This document shows positions 1-9,399 of a DNA stretch of 32,342 nucleotides, piece after piece. How positions within the stretch are numbered: position 1 is the stretch's first letter; each line of letters starts with the position of its first letter. The stretch is from Enterobacter sp. (GTDB lineage Bacteria > Pseudomonadota > Gammaproteobacteria > Enterobacterales > Enterobacteriaceae), in contig JALCNW010000052.1 in the NCBI GenBank assembly GCA_022649305.1, positions 1 through 32,342 of the forward strand, given 5' to 3'. The position numbers and the translations under genes were made by a program. The notes under the pieces were generated by a model, which made no database searches, was not told the DNA's origin, and was given only the letters and a program-made list of their open reading frames with translations.

Positions 1-1429
1 ACAGAGACATCGGCACGCCCCAAGTACGCTGACGGGAGATACACCAGTCAGGACGGTTAGCCACCATCGATTCAATACGCGCCTGACCCCAGTCTGGGAT
101 CCATTGCACGCCTTTGATCTCTTTCAGAGACTGCGCACGCAGGCCTTTCTGATCCATGCTGATGAACCACTGCGGGGTCGCACGGAAGATGATTGGCGAT
201 TTGTGACGCCAGCAGCACGGATAGCTGTGCTGCATCTTTTCAACATGCAACATTGCACCGCTGGTACGCAGCATATCGACAATGATGTCGTTAGCTTTGA
301 AGACGTTAATACCGTCCAGCGCCGGATAGGTGCCTGGCAGGTAAGAACCATCCGGGCCTACCGGGTTCGCGATTTCCAGACCGTATTTCAGGCTGATATT
401 GTAATCGTCCGGGCCATGGCCACCGGCGGTATGAACCGCACCGGTACCGGCTTCCAGCGTCACGTGATCGCCCAAAATGGCCGGCACGTCGAAATCCAGG
501 AACGGGTGCTTAAAGCGCATCAGTTCCAGCTCGGCACCGTTCACGGTACCCAGCACGGTGTAATTATCAATGTGCGCGCGTTTCAGCACGCTCTCTACCA
601 GATCTTTCGCCAGAATCACGGCCTGACCATCTACCTGTACCAGCGCGTAATCGAAATCAGCGGAAAGCGAGATCGCACGGTTCGCAGGCAGCGTCCACGG
701 CGTGGTGGTCCAGATAACCAACGAGACAGGGCCTGTGGCAGAGGACACGCCAAATTTAGCGAGCACGGCCTGCGGATCGACGGCGTGGAAGGCCACGTCG
801 ATAGATGGAGAGGTTTTGTCGTAATACTCGACTTCCGCTTCTGCCAGTGCAGAACGGCAGTCGACGCACCAGTGCACAGGCTTAGCGCCTTTGTGCAGGT
901 GTCCGTTACCGATGATCTTGCCCAGTGCGCGGATGATGTTGGCTTCGGTTTTGAAGTCCATGGTCAGATATGGACGTGACCAGTCGCCCAGCACGCCCAG
1001 ACGGATAAAGTCTTTACGCTGGCCATCAACCTGCTCTACGGCATATTCACGACATTTAGCGCGGAACTCGGCCGCCGTGAATTTCTCACCTGGCTTACCG
1101 TATTCCTGCTCGACTTTCAGTTCGATCGGCAGACCGTGGCAGTCCCAGCCTGGAATATAAGGCGAGTCAAAACCGGTGAGTCCTTTGGACTTCACGATAA
1201 TGTCTTTCAGAATCTTGTTTACTGAGTGACCAATATGAATGCTGCCATTCGCATAAGGAGGGCCATCATGCAGAATGAAGGTTTTTTTACCTTTCTTAGC
1301 GGCACGAATGATGCCGTACAGGTCATCATCGGTCCAACGCGCCAGCATTCCCGGTTCACGCTTGGCGAGATCGCCGCGCATCGGGAACCCTGTTTCCGGC
1401 AAATTCAGGGTCGATTTAAAGTCACTCAT
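1..1429 (-). CDS. ileS: Isoleucyl-tRNA synthetase, N-terminal part (runs off window)
   Basis: Class I aminoacyl-tRNA synthetase that charges tRNA-Ile in the cytoplasm and edits misactivated valine. About 476 codons are present, starting at ATG 1429-1427 ([20 protein letters not shown]), and the frame stays open to base 1. The class I HIGH signature ([12 protein letters not shown]) lies at about residues 57-68. The editing domain follows, with the [15 protein letters not shown] threonine-rich stretch. The KMSKS loop and C-terminal zinc site of the roughly 938-residue enzyme lie outside the window. The start is 37 bp downstream of the ribF stop, so the two are probably co-transcribed, as in E. 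coli, where lspA follows. Identity is certain; only the 3' part is missing. Confidence 0.97.
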   Translation of the reverse strand, partial: MSDFKSTLNLPETGFPMRGDLAKREPGMLARWTDDDLYGIIRAAKKGKKTFILHDGPPYANGSIHIGHSVNKILKDIIVKSKGLTGFDSPYIPGWDCHGLPIELKVEQEYGKPGEKFTAAEFRAKCREYAVEQVDGQRKDFIRLGVLGDWSRPYLTMDFKTEANIIRALGKIIGNGHLHKGAKPVHWCVDCRSALAEAEVEYYDKTSPSIDVAFHAVDPQAVLAKFGVSSATGPVSLVIWTTTPWTLPANRAISLSADFDYALVQVDGQAVILAKDLVESVLKRAHIDNYTVLGTVNGAELELMRFKHPFLDFDVPAILGDHVTLEAGTGAVHTAGGHGPDDYNISLKYGLEIANPVGPDGSYLPGTYPALDGINVFKANDIIVDMLRTSGAMLHVEKMQHSYPCCWRHKSPIIFRATPQWFISMDQKGLRAQSLKEIKGVQWIPDWGQARIESMVANRPDWCISRQRTWGVPMSL

Positions 1430-1466
1430 CAGATTCTCGGTTCCGTATTTAAAACTCATTCAGGCG

Positions 1467-2405
1467 TTAAGCCGGGTTCGATAGCCCCAAAAATTCGCGG
1501 GCCGTTAACTCATCGCGCGCAATTTGTGCTTTCAGCTCATCAAGCGAAGCAAATCGCTGCTCGTTACGTATCTTTTTACGCAGGATAACATCTATATGGC
1601 GACCATAGAGGTCCATTACAACATCCAGCAGATGGACTTCTAGCTGCTGACGCACGCCGGCCACCGTTGGGCGCGTGCCAATGTTGGCAACGCCGGGCAA
1701 CAGTTTGTCGCCAAGCCCACTGACTTCTACCGCATACACCCCTTTAACCGGGGATACCTGACGGCGCAGCGGAACGTTCGCCGTCGGGAAACCAATCGTG
1801 CGACCGAGTTCGTCGCCATGCACAACGCGGCCTGAAATAGAGAAAGGATGCCCTAACAGGTTTTCCGCCACATCCAGCCGATCGTCGGCCAATGCCAGAC
1901 GAACGGCGGTGCTGCTGACGCGCACGCCGCCTTCGCAGAAGGTCATGGTGCTGGTCACGTCAAAACCGTATTCCAGACCTGCCTTCTGTAATAACAAGAA
2001 ATCACCCTGACGACCAGCGCCAAAGCGGAAATCATCACCCACGGCGAGGAACTGCACGCCCAGGCGTTTGACCAGTAGGTCACCAACGAAAGCTTGCGCC
2101 GTTAACGCAGCGAAACGTTGGTCAAAACGTATGCAGAGCACATAGTCAACGCCACACTCCGCCAGATAGCGAAGTTTATCGCGCAGACGAGTTAAGCGAG
2201 CTGGCGCTTTGTCACCGGCAAACAGTTCCAGCGGTTGCGGCTCGAAAATCATGACCACAACCGGCAGTCCACGGGCCTGGCCTTCTTTACGCAATCCCTG
2301 TAACAGCGCCTGATGACCACGATGTACGCCGTCGAAATTACCAATAGTCAGCACGCACCCATGCGGGGCGTGGCTGAGATTATGTATGCCGCGTATCAGC
2401 TTCAT
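1467..2405 (-). CDS. ribF: Bifunctional riboflavin kinase / FAD synthetase
   Basis: Makes FMN from riboflavin and ATP, then FAD from FMN and ATP. The protein is 312 aa, close to the 313 aa of E. coli RibF. The N-terminal adenylyltransferase domain carries the nucleotidyl-transferase motif GNFDGVHRGH at residues 22-31. The C-terminal riboflavin kinase domain begins near residue 185 and has GRTIGFPTANV for flavin/ATP binding. The start ATG at 2405 gives the conserved MKLIRGIHNL N-terminus. The gene heads the ribF-ileS transcript and is divergent from rpsT; a sigma70-like promoter lies 30-60 bp upstream. Nothing is unusual in the coding sequence. Confidence 0.97.
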   Translation of the reverse strand: MKLIRGIHNLSHAPHGCVLTIGNFDGVHRGHQALLQGLRKEGQARGLPVVVMIFEPQPLELFAGDKAPARLTRLRDKLRYLAECGVDYVLCIRFDQRFAALTAQAFVGDLLVKRLGVQFLAVGDDFRFGAGRQGDFLLLQKAGLEYGFDVTSTMTFCEGGVRVSSTAVRLALADDRLDVAENLLGHPFSISGRVVHGDELGRTIGFPTANVPLRRQVSPVKGVYAVEVSGLGDKLLPGVANIGTRPTVAGVRQQLEVHLLDVVMDLYGRHIDVILRKKIRNEQRFASLDELKAQIARDELTAREFLGLSNPA

Positions 2406-2434
2406 GACAGGCTCAAGACAGTGAAAATCGCCAA

Positions 2435-2463
2435 AGTATACCTTGTACAGCGGTTAACGTTAA
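2435..2463 (-). promoter_or_regulatory. Probable ribF promoter
   Basis: On the minus strand TTAACG (2463-2458) is followed after 17 bp by TATACT (2440-2435), 30 bp upstream of the ribF ATG. The -10 is a five-of-six match to consensus and the spacing is ideal; the -35 is weaker. Assigned by motif only. Confidence 0.55.
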
Positions 2464-2587
2464 CTGGCGATTGTTCCCTCAATTCAGAAAGCCGTAATGA
2501 TTTCATGAAGCTTATCTTTAAGAGCAAAAAAAACTGCCAGAGAACTGCGTTTTTTCTACTGAAAGGCTGTATTCACGAGAGACAAGC

Positions 2588-2596
2588 TGGTAGAAT
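2588..2596 (+). promoter_or_regulatory. Probable rpsT promoter P1 (extended -10)
   Basis: TGG-TAGAAT (2588-2596) is an extended -10 element reading toward rpsT. The -35 region is poor, which suits an extended -10 promoter. E. coli rpsT is known to have two tandem promoters about 90 bp apart, and this fits the upstream one. The rest of the ribF-rpsT gap (2406-2733) holds this promoter, P2, and the divergent ribF promoter. Confidence 0.55.
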
Positions 2597-2658
2597 CCTG
2601 CGCCATCACTACGTAACGTAGCGTCGCCTTATTAACGGCGCTTATTTGCACAAATCCA

Positions 2659-2687
2659 TTGACAAAAGAAGGTATAGAGGGCATATT
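2659..2687 (+). promoter_or_regulatory. Probable rpsT promoter P2
   Basis: A perfect -35 TTGACA (2659-2664), a 17-bp spacer and -10 CATATT (2682-2687) precede a GC-containing discriminator, about 47 bp upstream of the rpsT start. This matches the position of the strong downstream rpsT promoter known in E. coli. Confidence 0.7.
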
Positions 2688-2700
2688 CCTCGGCCTTTGA

Positions 2701-2997
<297 letters not shown>

Positions 2998-3020
2998 TCG
3001 CCACTTGTTGTTGCTTGTTT

Positions 3021-3049
3021 AAAGAACCCGCTTAATGCGGGTTTTTTTA
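3021..3049 (+). terminator. rpsT rho-independent terminator
   Basis: Stem AACCCGC (3025-3031) / GCGGGTT (3037-3043) with loop TTAAT, followed by a T-run to 3048. It lies 24 bp after the rpsT stop and just before the convergent nhaR stop. Confidence 0.92.
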
Positions 3050-3054
3050 TTGGC

Positions 3055-3957
3055 TTAACGCGACGCTGGTGGGGTAAACAACACCGAATAGTCACGGTTA
3101 CAGATACGCTGCACCGCCGGATGTTGAATCATTCTTTCGGCAAATATCGCATGGTACTCTTCCATCACGTTATCCACCCGCCCAATCTCCGTGACCTTAT
3201 CGTCGATGTAAAGATCGTGTGCGTACAGCGTCGGTGCAACAAAGATAGCGTTATGCGCCTCACCAAAGGCTTTCATCAACGCGGCATCATCAAACTCTCC
3301 CAGGATTTCCACCTTCAACCCCTGCGTGTTAAACCAGTTCAGCAGCTTGCGACCCAGCATTGAACGACGCCCAGGGATTAACAACCGTCGCTCCTCAAGA
3401 CAGGCCGGAAACGGTTTTTCTGGCGGAGGATTGATACACCAGAAGCTGACGCCACACTCGCCGATCTTCACCGAGAACAGACCTTCCTGCTGCGTAGAGT
3501 CAATGGGGCAGTCGGAGATAATCATATCCAGCTTGTGCTGGCTAAGCTGCTCCAGCAGCATCTCGTGAGTCGATTCAAAACAGCGCAGGTGGATTTGTTC
3601 ATCCTCCACCACGGCGGCATCTAGCACACCGCTCACCAGTCGTTTCGAGAGCGCATCCGCAATGCCTACATCGAAAAGCAAATTCGACTCTTTGCGGTAA
3701 TTCACAATATCGAGCATTTCCTGGCTGAGTGTGAACATCTTATCGGCATAACGAAAGACCAGCTCACCAAGCTCGGTAGGCTCAATGCCTCGACCTTTGC
3801 GTTTGAATAATTTCCCCTGCAGACGCTCTTCCAGCGCCTTTATTTGACCGGTAATGGTTTGGGGTGTCAGATACAGCGCTTCCGCTGCCCCCACCACGGA
3901 ACCTTCTTTATAGACATGCCAGAAGTAGTACAGATGATTGTAATTAATATGTGACAT
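3055..3957 (-). CDS. nhaR: LysR-family transcriptional activator NhaR
   Basis: Sodium-responsive activator of nhaA; in E. coli it also activates osmC and the pga biofilm operon. The protein is 300 aa (E. coli 301). The N-terminal winged helix-turn-helix spans about residues 5-64 ([20 protein letters not shown], then [17 protein letters not shown]). A LysR-type periplasmic-binding-like effector domain follows from about residue 90. Start ATG at 3957 gives the conserved [13 protein letters not shown]. It lies 60 bp downstream of nhaA on the same strand, the usual nhaAR operon. It converges with rpsT, whose terminator separates them. Confidence 0.95.
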   Translation of the reverse strand: MSHINYNHLYYFWHVYKEGSVVGAAEALYLTPQTITGQIKALEERLQGKLFKRKGRGIEPTELGELVFRYADKMFTLSQEMLDIVNYRKESNLLFDVGIADALSKRLVSGVLDAAVVEDEQIHLRCFESTHEMLLEQLSQHKLDMIISDCPIDSTQQEGLFSVKIGECGVSFWCINPPPEKPFPACLEERRLLIPGRRSMLGRKLLNWFNTQGLKVEILGEFDDAALMKAFGEAHNAIFVAPTLYAHDLYIDDKVTEIGRVDNVMEEYHAIFAERMIQHPAVQRICNRDYSVLFTPPASR

Positions 3958-4017
3958 CGTGTTTTCACTCCCTGATAGCGTGTTCGGGAGAGAGCCTCTG
4001 CTCTCCCCCTGTAACCG

Positions 4018-5193
4018 TTATGCCGATTGCACCTGCCCCGACAGTTTCACTTTTAATAATGAGTAGCCGACAAATGCCGCCAGTAGCGAGCCCATCAGGA
4101 TGCCGAGCTTAGCCCACACGATAAGCTGCGGATCGAGCCCCGCGAACGCCAGCGTCGAGATGAAAATCGACATCGTAAAGCCAATCCCACACAGCACGCC
4201 CACCGCCATGATTTGCCGGAAGGTTGTTCCGTGCGGCAATGAGGCGAGCTTGAGCTTGAGCGCCAGCCAGCAGAACAGGCTGATACCTAACGGCTTACCG
4301 ATAAACAGGCCAGCAATAATGCCCAGCGGCAGCATCGAGGTCAGCCCGGCAAAGGTGACGCCTTGCAACGATACGCCCGCATTGGCAAAAGCAAACAGTG
4401 GCAGGATCATAAAGGCGACCCAGGGATGCAGCACATGTTCTAACTGCTTGGCCGGTGATTTACCGTCCTGTTCCTTAAGCGGCACGAAGAAGCCAATAAT
4501 GACCCCCGCAAGCGTCGCATGGACCCCAGATTTCAGCACCGCAGTCCACAGCACCATACCCACCAAAACGTAAATTCCGATTCTGCGCACGTTAAAGACG
4601 TTTAGCAGCGCCAGTGCAACAATCGCCCCAGCGGCCACGCTCAGAGACAGAATGGACAGATCGCTGGTATAGAACAGCGCGATAATAACGATGGCGCCAA
4701 GGTCATCAATAATCGCCAGCGCCATCAGGAAGATCTTGAGCGCAATCGGCACGCGGTTGCCCAACAGAGCCAGTACGCCCAGCGCAAAAGCGATATCCGT
4801 CGCTGCCGGTATAGCCCAGCCCTGGCGCGCAATAGGATCCTGATAGTTAAACGCCAGGTAGATCAGCGCAGGCACCACCATTCCGCCAATGGCGGCGATA
4901 ACCGGAAAAGCGGCCCGTTGACGGCTGGCAAGTGAACCGAGAACCAGTTCACGCTTCACTTCCAGCCCTACCAGCAGGAAAAAGACCGCCATCAGGGCGT
5001 CGTTGATCCACAGCAGCATGTTCTTGTTAATTTCCAGCACGCCAACGCGTAGCTCGACGGGCGTTTCCAGAAAAGCGTGATACAGGCCCTGAGTGGCCCC
5101 CAGGTTCGCCAGCACCATCGCAAACGCGGCGGCCAGTATTAAAATGATGCCGCCAGATGCTTCATTGCTGAAGAAGCGGTGTAGAAGTTTCAC
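4018..5193 (-). CDS. nhaA: Na+/H+ antiporter NhaA
   Basis: Inner-membrane antiporter exchanging 2 H+ in for 1 Na+ (or Li+) out, used in sodium and alkaline-pH tolerance. The protein is 391 aa, three more than E. coli, with the extra length at the C-terminus. The catalytic pair is in AIIDDLGA (Asp163, Asp164), and the assembly-crossing motif ATDIAFALG holds Thr132-Asp133. The pH-sensing region SGVHATLAG and the [10 protein letters not shown] segment are intact. About twelve membrane helices are evident. The start is GTG at 5193, preceded by AGAGGAA; this start gives the conserved MKLLHRFF N-terminus. First gene of nhaA-nhaR, activated in E. coli by NhaR with Na+ as the signal. Confidence 0.96.
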   Translation of the reverse strand: MKLLHRFFSNEASGGIILILAAAFAMVLANLGATQGLYHAFLETPVELRVGVLEINKNMLLWINDALMAVFFLLVGLEVKRELVLGSLASRQRAAFPVIAAIGGMVVPALIYLAFNYQDPIARQGWAIPAATDIAFALGVLALLGNRVPIALKIFLMALAIIDDLGAIVIIALFYTSDLSILSLSVAAGAIVALALLNVFNVRRIGIYVLVGMVLWTAVLKSGVHATLAGVIIGFFVPLKEQDGKSPAKQLEHVLHPWVAFMILPLFAFANAGVSLQGVTFAGLTSMLPLGIIAGLFIGKPLGISLFCWLALKLKLASLPHGTTFRQIMAVGVLCGIGFTMSIFISTLAFAGLDPQLIVWAKLGILMGSLLAAFVGYSLLKVKLSGQVQSA

Positions 5194-5232
5194 TTTAGTC
5201 GTTCCTCTTTACGACATTAGCTCGGTAAAACC

Positions 5233-5241
5233 ATAATACCA
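5233..5241 (-). promoter_or_regulatory. Candidate nhaA promoter (-10 region)
   Basis: On the minus strand TGG-TATTAT (5241-5233) forms an extended -10, about 40 bp upstream of the nhaA GTG. The -35 region is only a T-tract. That fits an activator-dependent (NhaR) promoter, but no NhaR site could be confirmed by eye. Confidence 0.4.
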
Positions 5242-5304
5242 AGGCTAACAGCTCGAAAAAAACAGTTTAATGTTGATGATAAACTCGTTATTCCCGAGCT
5301 ATAT

Positions 5305-5343
5305 CGACAAAAAACAAAAAGCCCGGAATCGCTTCCGGGCTTT
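5305..5343 (-). terminator. dnaJ rho-independent terminator
   Basis: An 11-bp perfect stem, AAAGCCCGGAA (5318-5328) with TTCCGGGCTTT (5333-5343), loop of 4 nt. Read on the minus strand it is followed by a T-rich tract (5317-5309). It lies about 24 bp beyond the dnaJ stop and separates the dnaKJ operon from nhaA. Confidence 0.9.
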
Positions 5344-5366
5344 GAAAAAATGACAGCAGCTAAAGA

Positions 5367-6515
5367 TTAGCGGGTCAAATCATCGAAGAATTTTTTCACG
5401 CCATCGAAGAAGCTTTTGGAGCGCGGGCTGTTTTTCTCACCCGTTGGACCGCCAAAACTTTCCTGCAACTCTTTCAACAGCTGTTTCTGTTTGTCGTTCA
5501 GGCTAACCGGCGTTTCGACCACTACGCGGCAAAGCAGGTCACCCTGCGCACCACCACGTACTGATTTAACACCCCTGCCACGCATGCGGAACAGCTTACC
5601 GGTCTGCGTTTCGCCTGGGACTTTCAGATTCACACGACCGTCTAAGGTCGGGACTTCGATTTCGCCACCCAGTGCTGCCATCGCAAAGTTGATCGGTACT
5701 TCACAGTACAGGTTATTACCTTCACGCTCGAAAATAGCGTGCTGTTTAACCTGAACCTGTACGTACAGATCGCCTGACTGCGCGCCCTGCTCGCCTGCTT
5801 CGCCTTCACCGGCCAGACGAATGCGGTCACCGGTATCCACGCCTGCCGGGATCTTAACGGACAGGGTTTTGGTCTTCTCAAGGCGACCATGACCGTGACA
5901 TTTGTTGCACGGATCTTTAATCAGCGTACCGCGACCATGACAGTGCGGACAGGCCTGCTGTACTGCGAAGAAGCCCTGGCGAATCTGAACCTGGCCGGAA
6001 CCGTGACAGGTTGGACAAGTCTGCGGCTTGGTACCCACTTTCGCGCCGCTGCCGTGGCAAATATCACACTCTTCCAGCGTTGGAATGCGGATCTCTTTGG
6101 TCACGCCACGAACGGCTTCTTCCAGCGTCAGTTCCATGTTGTAACGCAAATCTGCGCCACGGGATGCACGCTGACGTCCACGGCCACCGCCGAAGATATC
6201 GCCGAAAACATCGCCAAAGATATCGCCAAAATCAGCACCGCCGCCGCCAAAGCCGCCGCCACCGTATCCACCGCCGCCCATGCCGCCTTGTTCAAACGCA
6301 GCATGACCGTACTGATCGTATGCCGCGCGCTTCTGGTCGTCGGTCAGGATCTCGTAGGCTTCTTTGATCTCTTTAAATTTGGCTTCGGCCTCTTTATCAC
6401 CCTGGTTACGGTCCGGGTGAAATTTCATGGCCAGGCGCTTGTACGCCTTTTTGATTTCACGCTCTTCCGCGGTTTTCGGAACGCCTAAAATCTCGTAATA
6501 GTCTTGCTTTGCCAT
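5367..6515 (-). CDS. dnaJ: Chaperone DnaJ (Hsp40)
   Basis: Co-chaperone that delivers unfolded clients to DnaK and stimulates its ATPase. The J domain (residues 1-70) has the HPD triad at 33-35. A Gly/Phe-rich linker (about 75-112) follows, with a long GGGG-repeat stretch. Four CxxCxGxG zinc motifs lie at Cys150/153, 167/170, 189/192 and 203/206. The C-terminal substrate-binding and dimerisation domains run to [15 protein letters not shown]. At 382 aa it is longer than E. coli DnaJ (376), and part of the excess is in the Gly-rich linker. Start ATG 6515. Second gene of dnaKJ, 86 bp downstream of dnaK; heat-shock controlled through the dnaK promoters. Confidence 0.97.
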   Translation of the reverse strand: MAKQDYYEILGVPKTAEEREIKKAYKRLAMKFHPDRNQGDKEAEAKFKEIKEAYEILTDDQKRAAYDQYGHAAFEQGGMGGGGYGGGGFGGGGADFGDIFGDVFGDIFGGGRGRQRASRGADLRYNMELTLEEAVRGVTKEIRIPTLEECDICHGSGAKVGTKPQTCPTCHGSGQVQIRQGFFAVQQACPHCHGRGTLIKDPCNKCHGHGRLEKTKTLSVKIPAGVDTGDRIRLAGEGEAGEQGAQSGDLYVQVQVKQHAIFEREGNNLYCEVPINFAMAALGGEIEVPTLDGRVNLKVPGETQTGKLFRMRGRGVKSVRGGAQGDLLCRVVVETPVSLNDKQKQLLKELQESFGGPTGEKNSPRSKSFFDGVKKFFDDLTR

Positions 6516-6542
6516 TGTTTTTTTCAGCCCCTTAACATGCGA

Positions 6543-6575
6543 GCACGGGCGGAGAGGAAACCTCTTCGCCCGTGC
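6543..6575 (-). ncRNA. dnaK-dnaJ intercistronic hairpin (tpke11-like region)
   Basis: The gap between dnaK and dnaJ holds a near-perfect 15-bp hairpin: GCACGGGCG (6543-6551) pairs with CGCCCGTGC (6567-6575), AGAGG (6553-6557) with CCTCT (6561-6565), one internal mismatch (6552/6566) and a 3-nt loop. No U-tract follows in the direction of transcription, so it is unlikely to be a full terminator. It may damp read-through, stabilise mRNA ends, or mark a small RNA. From memory, E. coli tpke11 maps to this same gap. Function here is inferred. Confidence 0.55.
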
Positions 6576-6601
6576 CGATTAATTACCCTGCATCAGGGCG
6601 A

Positions 6602-8524
6602 TTACTTTTTGTCTTTAACTTCTTCGAACTCAGCATCGACAACGTCGTCGTCTTTCGCGTTGTTCTGAGAAGCGTCAGCGCCTGCTGCACCAGCTTGCTG
6701 CTGTGCGTGCTGCTGCTGAGCGATTTCCATCAGCTTCTGGGACGCCTGTGCCAGCTCCTGCATCTTCGCTTCGATATCCGCTTTGTCTTCCCCTTTCAGA
6801 GAAGTTTCCAGCGCGCTCAGAGCAGCTTCGATAGCGGTTTTGTCATCAGCTGGCAGCTGTTCGCCTGCTTCTTCAACCTGCTTACGCGTGCTGTGCAGCA
6901 GATGATCACCCTGGTTACGGGTCTGAACCAGTTCTTCGAACTTACGGTCAGACTCTGCGTTAGCTTCCGCTTCACGCACCATTTTCTGGATCTCTTCTTC
7001 GTTCAGACCAGAAGAAGCCTTGATGGTGATCTTCTGCTCTTTACCGCTGTTTTTGTCTTTTGCAGAAACGTGCAGGATACCATCAGCATCGATGTCAAAG
7101 GTGACTTCGATCTGCGGCATGCCGCGCGGTGCTGGGCTGATACCGTCGAGGTTAAACTGGCCCAAATCTTTGTTATCCGCAGCACGTTTACGCTCACCCT
7201 GCAGCACATGGATGGTTACCGCAGACTGGTTGTCTTCAGCGGTAGAGAACACCTGGCTGTGCTTGGTCGGGATCGTGGTGTTTTTGCTGATAAGCGCAGT
7301 CATCACGCCGCCCATGGTTTCGATACCCAGCGACAGCGGGGTAACGTCCAGCAGCAGTACGTCTTTCACTTCACCCGTCAATACACCACCCTGAACAGCA
7401 GCGCCGATAGCAACCGCTTCGTCCGGGTTAACGTCTTTACGTGGCTCTTTACCAAAGAACTCAGCCACTTTCTTCTGAACCATTGGCATACGAGTCTGAC
7501 CACCAACCAGGATAACGTCCTGGATGTCAGACACGGACAGACCCGCGTCCTGCAGTGCAACTTTCAGTGGCTCGATAGAACGGTTCACCAGGTCTTCGAC
7601 CAGGCTTTCCAGTTTCGCACGCGTCACTTTAATGTTCATGTGTTTAGGACCAGACGCATCTGCAGTGATGTACGGCAGGTTGACGTCGGTCTGCTGAGCA
7701 GAAGACAGTTCAATCTTCGCTTTCTCAGCGGCTTCTTTCAGGCGCTGCATAGCCAGCGGATCGTTACGCAGGTCAATGCCCTGATCTTTCTTAAACTCGT
7801 CTACGAGGTAGTTGATCATACGGCTATCGAAGTCTTCACCACCCAGGTGGGTATCACCGTTGGTAGCCAGAACTTCAAAGGTTTTTTCGCCGTCAACTTC
7901 ATCGATTTCGATAATAGAGATATCGAAAGTACCACCACCGAGGTCGTAAACCGCGATAGTACGGTTACCGACTTCTTTATCCAGACCGTAAGCCAGTGCA
8001 GCAGCGGTTGGTTCGTTGATAATACGTTTGACTTCCAGACCAGCAATACGACCCGCGTCTTTGGTTGCCTGACGCTGAGCATCGTTGAAGTAAGCCGGTA
8101 CAGTGATAACCGCTTCAGTTACCGGTTCGCCCAGGTAATCTTCAGCCGTTTTTTTCATTTTCTTCAGCACTTCAGCAGAAATCTGCGGCGGTGCCATTTT
8201 CTGACCTTTCACATCAATCCATGCATCACCGTTATCAGCACCGATGATTTTGTACGGCATGATGGCTTCATCACGCTGTACTTCTTCGTCCTGGAAGCGG
8301 CGACCAATCAGGCGTTTAATCGCAAACAGGGTGTTTTGCGGGTTAGTCACTGCCTGACGTTTAGCCGGCTGGCCAACCAGAGTTTCACCGTCCTGGGTAT
8401 ATGCAATAACAGAAGGCGTGGTGCGATCGCCCTCGGCGTTCTCCAGCACACGTGCAGTTGTGCCATCCATAATCGCTACACAAGAGTTGGTAGTACCCAG
8501 GTCGATACCAATAATTTTACCCAT
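6602..8524 (-). CDS. dnaK: Chaperone DnaK (Hsp70)
   Basis: ATP-dependent chaperone acting with DnaJ and GrpE; it also sequesters sigma32 for heat-shock feedback. The protein is 640 aa (E. coli 638). The nucleotide-binding domain has the phosphate-1 loop [13 protein letters not shown] at residues 4-16, the phosphate-2 motif [12 protein letters not shown] near 195-205, and the adenosine motif [10 protein letters not shown] near 338-347. The conserved linker [13 protein letters not shown] precedes the beta-sandwich substrate domain. The C-terminal lid ends in a Gln/Ala-rich tail and the acidic-basic EEVKDKK. Start ATG 8524. First gene of the dnaKJ operon with two sigma32 promoters upstream. Confidence 0.98.
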   Translation of the reverse strand: MGKIIGIDLGTTNSCVAIMDGTTARVLENAEGDRTTPSVIAYTQDGETLVGQPAKRQAVTNPQNTLFAIKRLIGRRFQDEEVQRDEAIMPYKIIGADNGDAWIDVKGQKMAPPQISAEVLKKMKKTAEDYLGEPVTEAVITVPAYFNDAQRQATKDAGRIAGLEVKRIINEPTAAALAYGLDKEVGNRTIAVYDLGGGTFDISIIEIDEVDGEKTFEVLATNGDTHLGGEDFDSRMINYLVDEFKKDQGIDLRNDPLAMQRLKEAAEKAKIELSSAQQTDVNLPYITADASGPKHMNIKVTRAKLESLVEDLVNRSIEPLKVALQDAGLSVSDIQDVILVGGQTRMPMVQKKVAEFFGKEPRKDVNPDEAVAIGAAVQGGVLTGEVKDVLLLDVTPLSLGIETMGGVMTALISKNTTIPTKHSQVFSTAEDNQSAVTIHVLQGERKRAADNKDLGQFNLDGISPAPRGMPQIEVTFDIDADGILHVSAKDKNSGKEQKITIKASSGLNEEEIQKMVREAEANAESDRKFEELVQTRNQGDHLLHSTRKQVEEAGEQLPADDKTAIEAALSALETSLKGEDKADIEAKMQELAQASQKLMEIAQQQHAQQQAGAAGADASQNNAKDDDVVDAEFEEVKDKK

Positions 8525-8571
8525 CTAAACGTCTCCACTAAAAATTTGTTCATCATGTGGTTGTGAAACTG

Positions 8572-8598
8572 TAATAAGGGCAGAACGTGCTTTTTCAA
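8572..8598 (-). promoter_or_regulatory. dnaK promoter P2 (sigma32)
   Basis: On the minus strand a -35 TTGAAAA (in 8598-8591) is followed by a -10 GCCCTTATTA (8581-8572). This resembles the sigma32 consensus CTTGAAA...CCCCAT-T and lies at the position of the second heat-shock promoter of E. coli dnaK, about 48 bp upstream of the start codon. Confidence 0.75.
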
Positions 8599-8646
8599 CT
8601 GCCCCGATTTGATTTTTTTCAGCTTCACTCACTGCGGTTGACTACA

Positions 8647-8677
8647 AGATGGGGTCGTAACGCCATCCATCAAGGGG
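8647..8677 (-). promoter_or_regulatory. dnaK promoter P1 (sigma32)
   Basis: On the minus strand a -35 CCCCTTGATG (8677-8668) and a -10 CCCCATCT (8654-8647) are separated by 13 bp of intervening sequence, an almost exact sigma32 heat-shock promoter. It is the main dnaKJ promoter, with a leader of about 120 nt. Confidence 0.9.
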
Positions 8678-8819
8678 CAAGGATAAAAAAATTTTTAATT
8701 TCACCCTGTTCAGATCATAGACGCCGCGTGTTGCGCCCATTATGATGCCGCGCCCCGCCTGGGAGAGTTGGCGCGGGTTTAACTATTTCACCATTTAATG
8801 ATGATTTCTTTGAGGACTT

Positions 8820-9398
8820 ATGGGCAACACTAAGTTGGCTAATCCGGCTCCGCTGGGACTGATGGGTTTTGGCATGACGACCATTCTGCTGAACCTGCAC
8901 AACATCGGGCTTTTCCCGATGGATAGCATTATCCTGGCGATGGGCATTTTTTACGGCGGTATCGCGCAAATCTTCGCGGGCCTGCTGGAATATAAAAAAG
9001 GCAATACCTTCGGCTTAACGGCATTTACTTCTTACGGTTCATTCTGGCTGACGCTGGTCGCCATTCTGATTATGCCGAAGATGGGCCTGGCAGACGCAGC
9101 AAACGCCCACTTCCTGGGCGTTTACCTGGGTCTGTGGGGCGTCTTCACGCTGTTCATGTTCTTTGGCACCCTGGCGGGTAACCGCGCGTTGCAGTTCGTG
9201 TTCCTGAGTCTGACCGTGCTGTTTGCGCTGCTGGCAATCGGTCACCTGGCAGATAACGAAAGCATTGTTCACGTGGCGGGCTGGATTGGCCTGGTCTGTG
9301 GTGCAAGCGCTATCTACCTGGCAATGGGCGAAGTACTGAACGAGCAGTTTGGTCGTACCGTATTGCCGATTGGCGAAAAACCCTCATCAATCGCCTGA
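8820..9398 (+). CDS. satP: Acetate/succinate:proton symporter SatP
   Basis: Small inner-membrane transporter of the AceTr/Gpr1-Fun34-YaaH family, taking up acetate and succinate with protons. The protein is 192 aa (E. coli 188), with the family signature NPAPLGLMGFGMTT at residues 8-21 and six predicted membrane helices. The conserved FGLTAFTSYGSFW segment lines the channel in homologues. ATG 8820 is preceded by TGAGGA (8811-8816). Divergent from dnaK: the 295-bp gap (8525-8819) holds the dnaK promoters and a short GC hairpin (8748-8754/8770-8776) in the likely satP leader. The E. coli genes yaaW and yaaI are not present here. Its 3' end converges on the MFS transporter gene with one base between the stops. 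Confidence 0.95.
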   Translation: MGNTKLANPAPLGLMGFGMTTILLNLHNIGLFPMDSIILAMGIFYGGIAQIFAGLLEYKKGNTFGLTAFTSYGSFWLTLVAILIMPKMGLADAANAHFLGVYLGLWGVFTLFMFFGTLAGNRALQFVFLSLTVLFALLAIGHLADNESIVHVAGWIGLVCGASAIYLAMGEVLNEQFGRTVLPIGEKPSSIA

Positions 9399-9399
9399 T

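Noticed and set aside
104..979. A 291-codon plus-strand frame at the left edge
   Set aside because: It is antisense to ileS, whose product is clear on the minus strand. No recognisable family.
2406..2640. A possible yaaY-like gene upstream of ribF on the minus strand
   Set aside because: A short stretch resembles E. coli yaaY at the DNA level, but in the matching frame a TAA stop precedes it, there is no start codon, and it ends early. It is better explained as promoter DNA conserved between ribF and rpsT.
6572..8566. A 664-codon open frame on the plus strand opposite almost all of dnaK
   Set aside because: Antisense frames stay open opposite highly expressed, codon-biased genes because codon choice avoids the triplets that would read as stops. 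The product is Phe/Arg/Cys-rich with no recognisable family and no good start signal; dnaK itself is certain.
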